5,649 bases of DNA from an uncultured Peptoniphilus sp. (GCA_947254665.1 CAMYEJ010000090.1:1-5649), one strand, 5' to 3'; counted from the stretch's first letter, positions 1 to 5,488 are shown. The notes: a model not told the origin generated them from the sequence alone. Translations and numbers: made by a program.

Positions 1-186
1 GGAAAATTAAAAGACAAACTCATAAAAGATATCTCCTTCCCAGTTAATCTAATGATTGTAGAAATTGATAGAGGAACAGAAAAAATCGTTCCAAAGGGCG
101 ATACAAAACTCATGTCTGGAGATAAACTCCTAGTCATCGCACCGAAAGGTGACTTTTACAAAGTTGATGAATACTTTAAAGATTGA
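1..186 (+). CDS. 3' end of a transporter or channel with a C-terminal RCK_C (TrkA-C) domain (partial)
   Basis: Reading from base 1 in frame gives 61 residues ending at TGA 184-186; the start lies left of the window. The fragment has the layout of an RCK_C (TrkA-C) domain: a hydrophobic strand (LMIVEI, residues 17-22), a turn with RG (24-25), IVPKGDT (29-35), and a GD turn (40-41) before the last strand LLVIAP (43-48). In this family the domain is a cytosolic ligand-binding and dimerisation module on K+ uptake regulators (TrkA/KtrA), cation/proton antiporters and some Firmicute ClC-type chloride transporters. The short segment cannot tell these apart; the ClC-type is my mild preference from the wording of the motif. 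The stop codon overlaps the -35-like box of the next gene, and I see no terminator between them, so some read-through into that gene is possible. Confidence 0.7.
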   Translation, partial: GKLKDKLIKDISFPVNLMIVEIDRGTEKIVPKGDTKLMSGDKLLVIAPKGDFYKVDEYFKD

Positions 187-211
187 CTTTGTAAATCTTT
201 ACCTATAAGAT
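183..211 (+). promoter_or_regulatory. Probable promoter of the yjdM-type gene
   Basis: TTGACT at 183-188 (5 of 6 to the sigma-A -35) is followed after 17 nt by TAAGAT at 206-211 (4 of 6 to -10). An alternative -10, TATAAG at 204-209, has a shorter 15-nt spacer. The -35 box overlaps the stop codon of the upstream gene. Transcription would begin near 218, giving a leader of about 50 nt. This is a consensus match only. Confidence 0.4.
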
Positions 212-223
212 TAGACCGTAAAA

Positions 224-242
224 AGGATTTGTAGAAAATCCT
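224..242 (+). other. Small hairpin in the leader of the yjdM-type gene
   Basis: AGGATTT (224-230) and AAATCCT (236-242) form a perfect 7-bp stem with a 5-nt loop, 16 nt before the ribosome-binding site. On the plus strand no U-run follows, so it is not a plus-strand terminator. On the minus strand a short T-run follows, but no minus-strand gene ends here. It may be a leader structure or chance in AT-rich DNA. Confidence 0.25.
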
Positions 243-268
243 GTTAAGAAAAATAATCGGAGGGGAAA

Positions 269-592
269 ATGGATAAATGTATTTATTGTGGCAGCGAATA
301 TGCCTACCACGACGGAATGACATACAACTGCCCAGAATGTGGAAAAGAATGGACAGAACACACAATAGAATCGATGAAACTATACGATTCAGCAGGAAAT
401 GAAATACAAGAAGGCGACGACGTAATCACAATAAGAGATCTAAAACTTGGAAAAGATACATTGAAAAGAGGAAGTCGCGCAAAGAAAATAAAGATACTAG
501 ATGAACTCCACGACGGCCACGATATCCTAGGAAGGATCGACGGCGTAGGAGAAGTATATTTAAAATCATCGGTAGTAAAAGTATTAAAATAA
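269..592 (+). CDS. yjdM: YjdM/PhnA-family zinc-ribbon protein
   Basis: This 107-residue protein has the usual length of the YjdM (formerly PhnA, 'alkylphosphonate utilisation operon protein') family. An N-terminal zinc ribbon has two CxxC knuckles (C4/C7 and C21/C24) around a YxxxDGMTYNC segment. A small beta-rich domain follows (about residues 37-107), with the family pattern D-x-x-GN-x-I-x-x-GD near 40-50, an IRDLKLG stretch near 55-61, and IDGVGEVYLKSSVVK near the end. The family's biochemical role is not established; despite the name it is not phosphonoacetate hydrolase, and no phosphonate gene is visible here. The start is secure: GGAGGGG (259-265) sits 3 nt before the ATG. The stop codon is part of the terminator stem, so it is the last gene of its transcript. 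Codons such as GAC, CAC, CTA and GTA are frequent, resembling the well-expressed gene at 989-2263. Confidence 0.93.
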   Translation: MDKCIYCGSEYAYHDGMTYNCPECGKEWTEHTIESMKLYDSAGNEIQEGDDVITIRDLKLGKDTLKRGSRAKKIKILDELHDGHDILGRIDGVGEVYLKSSVVKVLK

Positions 593-622
593 TAGGTTAT
601 GCCTATTATTTTTTTATTTTTT
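586..622 (+). terminator. Intrinsic terminator of the yjdM-type gene
   Basis: An 11-bp stem (586-596 with 602-612) has the core AATAATAGG/CCTATTATT, a TTATG loop, and a T-rich run through 622. The left arm contains the TAA stop codon of the gene. Confidence 0.85.
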
Positions 623-674
623 CGACTGCCTCTCAGGCTGACTGTATTCCTTTAGATTTACTCAAATATTTTCC

Positions 675-706
675 AAAAAAAATAAAATTCCTCCCGAAGG
701 AGGAAT
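675..706 (-). terminator. Intrinsic terminator of the four-gene reductase operon
   Basis: On the minus strand ATTCCTCC (706-699) pairs with GGAGGAAT (694-687) around a TTCG loop closed by C-G, the very stable UUCG tetraloop, followed by TTTATTTTTTTT (686-675). It begins 12 nt after the stop of the DUF3343 gene and marks the operon end. Confidence 0.92.
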
Positions 707-718
707 AAAATAATAAGG

Positions 719-973
719 TTAGCAAAATCTTCCACGGTTGGGATCAATTTTACTTTCTGTATCAAAGAATGTGTCTATTTTTATATTATTTTCATCTGCT
801 ATTTTCTTTATCTTTTCTCTATCTTCTTCATTTTCATAAAGAATTGCTATTCCGCAGCAGTGATCTGCTTCTCTCGGCGTTGGAACCATTGTTGATTCTA
901 TTTTATCTAGCTTTTGATAAAGTTCATAGGCTACCTTTGAGTTTGGGACTAGGACATAGTGTAATATTTTCAT
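719..973 (-). CDS. DUF3343 (Se/S-carrier-like) small protein
   Basis: This 84-residue protein fits the DUF3343 family ('putative Se/S carrier-like', Pfam PF11823 by memory). It has an N-terminal beta strand (ILHYVLVPN), a helix (VAYELYQKL), the signature VPTPREADHCCG at residues 30-41, and a closing helix-strand (EDREKIKKIADENNIKID). Members often sit beside 2-hydroxyacyl-CoA dehydratase/YjiM genes, and no member's biochemistry is known to me. Here it is the last gene of the reductase operon, 15 nt after the previous stop, with a strong GGAGG (985-981) 7 nt before its ATG. Cysteines are C39, C40 and C84. The last is the C-terminal residue, on a tail reading DPNRGRFC. An exposed terminal cysteine plus the CC pair would suit a role in handling sulfur or a cluster, which is inference. 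Terminator follows directly. Confidence 0.85.
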   Translation of the reverse strand: MKILHYVLVPNSKVAYELYQKLDKIESTMVPTPREADHCCGIAILYENEEDREKIKKIADENNIKIDTFFDTESKIDPNRGRFC

Positions 974-988
974 CCTTTGTCCTCCTTT

Positions 989-2263
989 TTATCCAAGTAT
1001 TTCTATGAATGCACCTATTCTTGTCTTTAGTTGTTCTGCATCTTCGTCTGTGTAGTCTGTTTCGATTCCGATTACTGGAATTTTGTCTTCTCTTAGTGAT
1101 TTTTCTACTTTTAATCCTTCTACATCGTATAGATTACAGAACTTAAGGTTGACGTCGATTACTCCGTCTGCGTTATATTCTTTTACTAATCTCTTGATGT
1201 CGTCGATTCTTTCCATGTTTGGTGTGAAGCATGCGCAGTTGATGTGTCCTAGATATCTTCTTGCTAGATTTTCTACCATTGTATCCATGTCTGTAGCTTC
1301 TTCGTCTACTAGGTTTTCACAGTATCTTAGTCCTGTACACATTTCTTCTCCTACGATTGATGCGCCTAGGTTTTCGATTATATGATGTAGTTTCCAGTTT
1401 GGTATTGATAGTGGTGTTCCTGTTAGTAGGATTCTCTTTGATCCTTCTTCGTATACAGATACGCCATTTTTAACTCTTTCGTCTAGTTCATCACATAGTT
1501 TGTTTACCATGGTTGTGAATCTTTCTGGATCGTCGAAGAATGCGATTTGGTGGATTAGTAGTACGTCTACTCCACTTATTGGTACATTCTTTTGTTTTCT
1601 AAAGTTATTTAGTCTTTGTAGTGCACGTCTTTTGTTGTTTACTATTCCTATTGCTTTATGAAGTGATTCTTCGGTTATTTTGTTGCCTGTTAGTTCTTCT
1701 AGTCTTTCCATGTAACCTCTGATTTCTTCTTCCCAATGTTTAAAGTCTCTTTCTCTTTTTAGTTGAGGAATATCCATTATGTACATAGGTGCGTCTTCGG
1801 CTAATATTTCCCAAGCTTTTTTCTTTCCATCACAAGTTGTTTCTCCTACGAATAGGTCTGCTATTCTGAAGAAAGGACAGGTTCTATCAAATCTTGCACC
1901 TAGTGATGCTTTGATTAGTGGGCAGGTTGCTGTTGGTAGTACTTTTTCTCCACCTGGTACCCAGAATTGTGATCCTGAGCATAGTCCTGTTGGGATTGCT
2001 CCTGCTGCTATTACTACTTCGTCTGGTACGTGGATACAGAATGATCCTACTACTTTTTGTCCGTGTTTTTGTGCTTCTATTAGCTCAGCAGGTCTGATTC
2101 CGTGTATATCTCCAACTACCATGTTGAAATAATCCATTCCCTTTGGTCTGTTTTCTTGTGATAAGAATACATCTGAGAATGCTCCTGGTAGTACTTCACA
2201 TAGAATATCATGTGTTGCTACATCCATTCCTAGATCGGCCCACATCTTATGATTATCTGTCAA
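989..2263 (-). CDS. YjiM-type double-cubane-cluster reductase / 2-hydroxyacyl-CoA dehydratase family protein
   Basis: This 424-residue protein belongs to the 2-hydroxyacyl-CoA dehydratase D-component family (E. coli YjiM type). Motifs in order: GSFCIHVPDE (73-82), AAGAIPTGLCSGSQF (86-100), CPLIKAS (114-120), TCPFFRIADLFVGETTCDG (128-146), ISGVDVL near 229-235, LLTGTP (279-284), CTGLRYCENLVDEE (309-322), INCACFTPN (341-349), KFC (374-376), IGIETDY (398-404). It has twelve cysteines. Conserved candidates for cluster ligands are C76, C95, C114, C129, C144, C309, C343, C345 and C376. Known relatives either dehydrate 2-hydroxyacyl-CoAs as heterodimers or, as in the Carboxydothermus double-cubane protein, carry an [8Fe-9S] cluster and reduce small molecules after ATP-driven electron input. 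A single full-length subunit beside one activator favours the latter. The substrate is unknown. The start is TTG, set by GGAGG 6 nt upstream; the next ATG, at 2245, is 24 nt from that site. Strongly biased codon use (GTA, GCA, ACA, CCA, GGA, AGA) suggests high expression. Confidence 0.9.
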   Translation of the reverse strand: MTDNHKMWADLGMDVATHDILCEVLPGAFSDVFLSQENRPKGMDYFNMVVGDIHGIRPAELIEAQKHGQKVVGSFCIHVPDEVVIAAGAIPTGLCSGSQFWVPGGEKVLPTATCPLIKASLGARFDRTCPFFRIADLFVGETTCDGKKKAWEILAEDAPMYIMDIPQLKRERDFKHWEEEIRGYMERLEELTGNKITEESLHKAIGIVNNKRRALQRLNNFRKQKNVPISGVDVLLIHQIAFFDDPERFTTMVNKLCDELDERVKNGVSVYEEGSKRILLTGTPLSIPNWKLHHIIENLGASIVGEEMCTGLRYCENLVDEEATDMDTMVENLARRYLGHINCACFTPNMERIDDIKRLVKEYNADGVIDVNLKFCNLYDVEGLKVEKSLREDKIPVIGIETDYTDEDAEQLKTRIGAFIEILG

Positions 2264-2265
2264 AA

Positions 2266-3045
2266 TTAACCTCCATATTTTAAATAATGTTTAGATCTTT
2301 TGTAGCAACCTCTTACTGCATACATTCCGTCTCTTGGCTTGACTTCGTAGCATTTGCTACAAAGATCTTCATTAATGCCATCTATTATCCCTCCGGGACA
2401 GGTGGCGAAAATTTCATACCTTTTTTGTTTGTGAGTTTTATTTGCGTCTTCGAACTCAGTAGAATACATTTTAAGTACGTTTTTGTAAAGTTGTATCCTC
2501 TCGTTCAAATCTATAATATATCTTGAATAGAATTTTAAAAGAAATAGTTCATAACCGCCTATGGAGATTTCCCTTATTTTTTCATAAAGTGAGTCTAACT
2601 CCTCTAGGTTTTCCTTTGCTCTTTCGAAAAGTTCTTCAGAAAATTCATAACGATCTTTTAGGTAGGAATGCAAATCGTAATGATTTACCACGTCCTTTTC
2701 TGTTGCTCCTCTTAGTTCTTCTTTTAAGACATGGCAGTAATCGTCTAAAACGTAGAACTTAGATGAGTAGAGTATCGGGCATTTGTCGGTTTTAAGATAC
2801 ACTAGTGTGGATCTTACCTGATCACATCCTTCGTGAAATCCATATTCAAAAATATAGCTATCAAGCCCCTCAAGAGGAAGGGGCTTTATGCCAAATCCAT
2901 ACAGAAGTGCTATGTCTACGTCGCCAAAATAAGATGCGAGATTATCTGTACTCATCTTAGTTTCTATTGCTGTGACGAAAGATAGCCTTCTTAAATTTTT
3001 TAAGTCAGTGAAATTAAATATTCCTTTTTCAGGAAGTAGGCTCAT
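2266..3045 (-). CDS. Truncated 2-hydroxyacyl-CoA dehydratase-like protein with a cysteine-rich tail
   Basis: I do not recognise a named family for this 259-residue protein, but it resembles the N-terminal half of its neighbour at 989-2263. C74, C89 and C104 have the same C-x14-C-x14-C spacing as C114, C129 and C144 there; KTDKCPILY (85-93) matches RTCPFFR of the neighbour and, from memory, TDKCPYFY of E. coli YjiM. A later ISIGGYELFLLKF (160-172) lines up with ISGVDVLLIHQIAFF, and IFATCPGG (212-219) with the LLTGTP/ITGCP strand. The second Rossmann-like domain is then missing and replaced by about 40 residues with C229, C232 and C247 and many basic residues. It could be a partner subunit, scaffold, or cluster-maturation factor; no catalytic claim is possible. 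ATG overlaps the activator's TGA (ATGA), so translation is probably coupled; the nearest AGGAG is about 13 nt away. No frameshift is needed, so this looks like a stable short form rather than a pseudogene. Codon use is much less biased than in the next gene. Confidence 0.8.
   Translation of the reverse strand: MSLLPEKGIFNFTDLKNLRRLSFVTAIETKMSTDNLASYFGDVDIALLYGFGIKPLPLEGLDSYIFEYGFHEGCDQVRSTLVYLKTDKCPILYSSKFYVLDDYCHVLKEELRGATEKDVVNHYDLHSYLKDRYEFSEELFERAKENLEELDSLYEKIREISIGGYELFLLKFYSRYIIDLNERIQLYKNVLKMYSTEFEDANKTHKQKRYEIFATCPGGIIDGINEDLCSKCYEVKPRDGMYAVRGCYKRSKHYLKYGG
2270..2274 (-). promoter_or_regulatory. Ribosome-binding site that sets a TTG start
   Basis: GGAGG on the minus strand lies 6 nt before TTG at 2263-2261. 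It is formed by the final codons of the upstream gene (GGA GGT TAA). The first ATG in frame, at 2245, would lie 24 nt away, so TTG is the better start. Confidence 0.75.
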
Positions 3046-3794
3046 GACAGTAGCGCCGCTCCTATTGCGCCTGCAAATCTTGCATCTGGGTCGGTGGAAA
3101 CTTCTGCTCCTAAACGTTCAGAAAGTTCCTTAGTCATGTAAGGAGAGCTACAAAATCCTCCAGTTAGGAAGTAGTGGTTTGCCCTCGATTTTCTACTTGC
3201 CAAAGATACGACCTTTGCACAGATGGAGTTAACTACTCCTGCTGCAATATCTTCCTTTGGAGTTCCTCTTCCCATTAGGGAAATAATTTCTGACTCAGCA
3301 AATACTGTGCAGGTTGAACTGATTTTTACTTCTGTTCCTTTTTCCGCAGATGTAAACATCTCATCTATGGAAAGTCCTAGTCTATTAGACATGACTTCCA
3401 AGAATTTTCCCGTACCTGCAGAGCATTTATCATTCATAATAAAGTCTACAACCATGCCATTGTCAAGCACTATGATCTTAGTATCTTGGCCGCCTATATC
3501 AATTATAGTTGCGTCTTTTCCTAAGAGAAATTTAGCGCCGGTACCGTGACATGTTATTTCAGTCAAGGTTTTATCTGCATAAGGTACCGAAATTCTTCCA
3601 TAACCGGTAGCTATTATCCTGGAATTAGAAAAATCTCCGTATTTTTCTTCTAAAATGTCTTTGATTTTAAGGCTGGTTTCCTTTGAATTCCATCCACTTG
3701 GCATGAGTATTTTTTCGATTATTTTTTCTTTATTCGAGTCCATAACTACGACCTTGCTGGCAGTAGATCCGATATCAATTCCTATACAGTACAT
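3042..3794 (-). CDS. BcrAD/BadFG-type ATPase activator (HgdC/YjiL-like)
   Basis: This is an activating ATPase of the ASKHA fold, 250 residues from the chosen start, the normal length for HgdC/YjiL-type activators. Positions from that start: phosphate-1 loop GIDIGSTASK (5-14), ATGYGR (62-67), phosphate-2 motif IDIGGQDTK (98-106), NDKCSAGTG (121-129), SSTCTVFAESE (159-169), adenosine loop TGG (211-213). C124 and C162 match the two cysteines that, in HgdC, hold one [4Fe-4S] cluster between two identical subunits. Known activators take an electron from ferredoxin or flavodoxin and use ATP hydrolysis to drive it into the dehydratase or reductase; no donor is encoded here. An upstream in-frame ATG at 3809 would add five residues, but GAGGTG sits 3 nt before the ATG at 3794, homologues start at this point, and the predicted transcript begins only about 13 nt before 3809. 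It is the first gene of the operon, and its stop overlaps the next start (ATGA). Confidence 0.94.
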   Translation of the reverse strand: MYCIGIDIGSTASKVVVMDSNKEKIIEKILMPSGWNSKETSLKIKDILEEKYGDFSNSRIIATGYGRISVPYADKTLTEITCHGTGAKFLLGKDATIIDIGGQDTKIIVLDNGMVVDFIMNDKCSAGTGKFLEVMSNRLGLSIDEMFTSAEKGTEVKISSTCTVFAESEIISLMGRGTPKEDIAAGVVNSICAKVVSLASRKSRANHYFLTGGFCSSPYMTKELSERLGAEVSTDPDARFAGAIGAALLS

Positions 3795-3797
3795 ATT

Positions 3798-3803
3798 CAC
3801 CTC
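3798..3803 (-). promoter_or_regulatory. Ribosome-binding site deciding the activator start
   Basis: GAGGTG on the minus strand, with GAGG 5 nt before the ATG at 3794-3792, favours that start over the ATG at 3809, which has only a weak AAGG 9 nt upstream. Confidence 0.65.
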
Positions 3804-3828
3804 ATACATTTAAATTTACCTTAGCTAT

Positions 3829-3857
3829 ATTCTACAACAAAATAATAAAAAATTCAA
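3829..3857 (-). promoter_or_regulatory. Sigma-A-type promoter of the reductase operon
   Basis: On the minus strand TTGAAT (3857-3852, 4 of 6 to consensus) and TAGAAT (3834-3829, 5 of 6) are separated by exactly 17 nt. Transcription would start near 3822, leaving a leader of about 28 nt before the ATG at 3794. The upstream gene on this strand ends in its own terminator, so this is the likely sole promoter. I see no clear operator repeat. Confidence 0.6.
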
Positions 3858-3900
3858 ATTTTCATTCAAGGAAAGTAAATATATTTTTGTAAAATTTTTT

Positions 3901-3934
3901 AGAAAAATAAAAAAGGATGTTTTTTTAACATCCT
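3901..3934 (-). terminator. Intrinsic terminator of the DUF3783 gene
   Basis: On the minus strand AGGATGTT (3934-3927) pairs with AACATCCT (3921-3914) across an A5 loop, followed by TTTTTATTTTTCT. The stem starts at the stop codon. It separates this gene from the reductase operon downstream on the same strand. Confidence 0.87.
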
Positions 3935-4463
3935 AGTCCTTTAAATACTCTTCTATTTTTAAAATAAGTTCATCTATCATCTCTTCTGTTAAGTTCATAT
4001 CCGTCTTGAAGGAATGGGCTTTTTCTATAATCTCGTTTCTTACTTCTTTTTCAATCTCTATAGTTTCGTCACTTTCAAGCCTCTTCACATACTCTCCAAG
4101 CTTTTGCCACTTGGTCACAACCCTGTGCTCATCCTTTATATGATCCATTAGATATTCCAGGCTCCATCTTAGATTGTTAGGTGTTGCTACAGATTTATGT
4201 GGAAGATTAATTCCCATTTTGTTTGCAACTTTTAAAAAGTCGTATAATTTGTTCCTATCCATATTTGAGAAAAAAATGAAACTTATGTCATGCGAGAAAT
4301 TTTTATAATCTGGTTCACTTTTTTTATAATTTAAGATATCTTCCATAGGAACTTTTAAATCCTTATCACCTGTATAGATGGTTTCAATTTCAAATTCTTT
4401 AGCGATAGCTTGTAATTTTAAGTTTAAATTCTTTGTAAATCCGTACAAAATTATTTTATCCAT
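3933..4463 (-). CDS. DUF3783-family protein
   Basis: This 176-residue soluble protein has no signal peptide or membrane helix. Residues 1-113 fit DUF3783, a Firmicute family of unknown function: a first strand ILYGF (5-9), a helix, a second strand IETIYTG (26-32), a strand SFIFFSNMDR (61-70) leading to the helix LYDFLKVANKMG, and the signature LPHKSVATPNNLRWSLEYL (87-105). The tail from about 114 is charged and helical (EIEKEVRNEIIEKAH, LTEEMIDELILKIEEYL) and is longer than I expect for the family. The start is an ATG with GGAGG on its 5' side, at a rather long spacing of 10 nt. It is monocistronic, divergent from the transporter gene, and ends in its own terminator, so nothing ties it to the reductase operon except position. 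Confidence 0.75.
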   Translation of the reverse strand: MDKIILYGFTKNLNLKLQAIAKEFEIETIYTGDKDLKVPMEDILNYKKSEPDYKNFSHDISFIFFSNMDRNKLYDFLKVANKMGINLPHKSVATPNNLRWSLEYLMDHIKDEHRVVTKWQKLGEYVKRLESDETIEIEKEVRNEIIEKAHSFKTDMNLTEEMIDELILKIEEYLKD

Positions 4464-4491
4464 TGCAGTTTTACCTCCCTGTTGCTAAAAT
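4463..4491 (+). promoter_or_regulatory. Possible promoter of the EamA transporter gene
   Basis: TTGCAG (4463-4468, TTG matching the -35 core) and TAAAAT (4486-4491, 5 of 6 to -10) are 17 nt apart. The -35 box begins at the start codon of the divergent DUF3783 gene, so the two genes share only 58 nt of control region. This is a consensus match only. Confidence 0.4.
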
Positions 4492-4521
4492 AAAATAGTT
4501 AATATAAGTTAAGGAGAGCTT

Positions 4522-5421
4522 ATGAAAAATAAAAATTTAAAAGGTTATTTATATACACTTCTCGGTGCAACCTTTTGGGGACTATCCGGCACCTGTGCCT
4601 ACTACTTGATGAATGATAGAAGTATTCCCCCGCTTGAACTAAGCACTTATAGGATGCTAATAGCAGGAAGCATAATGCTTATATACATTCTAATTAAAAA
4701 TGGAAAAGCAGCCTTAAGGGTCTTTACAAATCTAAAGGACACATTAGTGCTAATTTCATTTTCAATCTTTGGCATGGCAGCGATGCAGGTCACATATTTA
4801 ATCACAATCTCCTATACCAACGCACCCACTGCCACAGTTCTCCAATATACCGGGATAGTGATGATCGTGGTGCTAGTGTGCATGCTTGAGACACGTCTAC
4901 CATATAGGTCCGAAGGATTTTCAATAATATTTGCAATCCTTGGAACATTCTTCCTTGCAACTAGAGGAAATATTCACACCCTAGTCATCTCCAACGAAGG
5001 ACTCCTATACGGAGGACTCTCAGCAGTAGCTATGATGATATATACCCTTGTACCGCCAAAGTTATTAAAAAAATACGGAACAATAAATATAACTGCACTC
5101 GCCACATTTATATCTGGGGTTATGATGATTTTAATCTCTAGACCACCTATGCCAGAAAAAATAGATTCACTGATTATCCTTGCATTTATAGGACTTACAT
5201 TTTTTGGAACGATTATCTCCTACACCCTTTACTTCGAAGGATTATCCATCATCGGTCCCGTAAAGACATCACTAATCGCCTGCGTCGAACCGATATCTGC
5301 GCTACTATTTTCCATGATACTTCTTGGAGAGCATTTCGTATTAATGGATTTTGTAGGAATCATGTGCATACTATTTGCAGTGGCAATCCTTTCACTAAAG
5401 GATCTTTTGGGAAAGGAATAG
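4522..5421 (+). CDS. EamA/DMT-family transporter
   Basis: This 299-residue inner-membrane protein has the size and layout of the drug/metabolite transporter superfamily: ten predicted membrane helices in two repeated EamA domains (about residues 8-145 and 158-292). Helix 1 carries LLGATFWGLSGT (13-24); the first repeat ends with a GTFFLATRG segment (141-149). The second repeat has FGTIISYTLYFEGLSIIGP (228-246) and the typical TSLIACVEPISALLFSMILLGE (249-270), where the VEP turn is a family hallmark. The charge pattern and topology suit a carrier for metabolites or amino acids, in or out; the substrate cannot be assigned. AAGGAG (4511-4516) lies 5 nt before the ATG. It is a single-gene unit, divergent from the DUF3783 gene, with its own terminator 41 nt after the stop. 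Confidence 0.93.
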   Translation: MKNKNLKGYLYTLLGATFWGLSGTCAYYLMNDRSIPPLELSTYRMLIAGSIMLIYILIKNGKAALRVFTNLKDTLVLISFSIFGMAAMQVTYLITISYTNAPTATVLQYTGIVMIVVLVCMLETRLPYRSEGFSIIFAILGTFFLATRGNIHTLVISNEGLLYGGLSAVAMMIYTLVPPKLLKKYGTINITALATFISGVMMILISRPPMPEKIDSLIILAFIGLTFFGTIISYTLYFEGLSIIGPVKTSLIACVEPISALLFSMILLGEHFVLMDFVGIMCILFAVAILSLKDLLGKE

Positions 5422-5461
5422 TTTAGTAAATAAAATTTGAATGAATGATTTAATTAATTTT

Positions 5462-5488
5462 AATCTCCTTTTATAAGGAGATTTTTTT
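5462..5488 (+). terminator. Intrinsic terminator of the EamA transporter gene
   Basis: AATCTCCTT (5462-5470) and AAGGAGATT (5475-5483) form a perfect 9-bp stem with a TTAT loop, followed by a T-run through 5488. Confidence 0.92.

Noticed and set aside
156..365. Minus-strand open frame over the 5' part of the yjdM-type gene
   Set aside because: It is antisense to the end of the RCK_C gene, the leader and the zinc ribbon, has no convincing ribosome-binding site and resembles no family.
1779..2132. Plus-strand open frames opposite the reductase gene (also 1083-1385 and 769-1008)
   Set aside because: They mirror the strongly biased codons of the real minus-strand genes; the translations are serine/threonine-rich or leucine/phenylalanine-rich without motifs.
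2266..3045. The truncated dehydratase-like gene as a decaying pseudogene
   Set aside because: The frame is intact, coupled by ATGA to the gene before it, has a new cysteine-rich tail, and provides the ribosome-binding site of the next gene.
3223..3549. Plus-strand open frame opposite the activator gene (also 2287-2526 and 2523-2762 opposite the short dehydratase-like gene)
   Set aside because: The minus-strand frames carry clear family motifs and fit the operon; these are shadows without ribosome-binding sites.
3810..3900. A riboswitch or operator in the AT-rich stretch before the reductase operon
   Set aside because: The predicted leader is only about 28 nt, too short for a riboswitch, and the partial symmetry around AAATTCAAATTT is what AT-rich DNA gives by chance.
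4503..4508. TATAAG as the -10 box of the transporter gene
   Set aside because: Transcription would then start inside or after the ribosome-binding site at 4511-4516; the boxes at 4463-4491 fit better.
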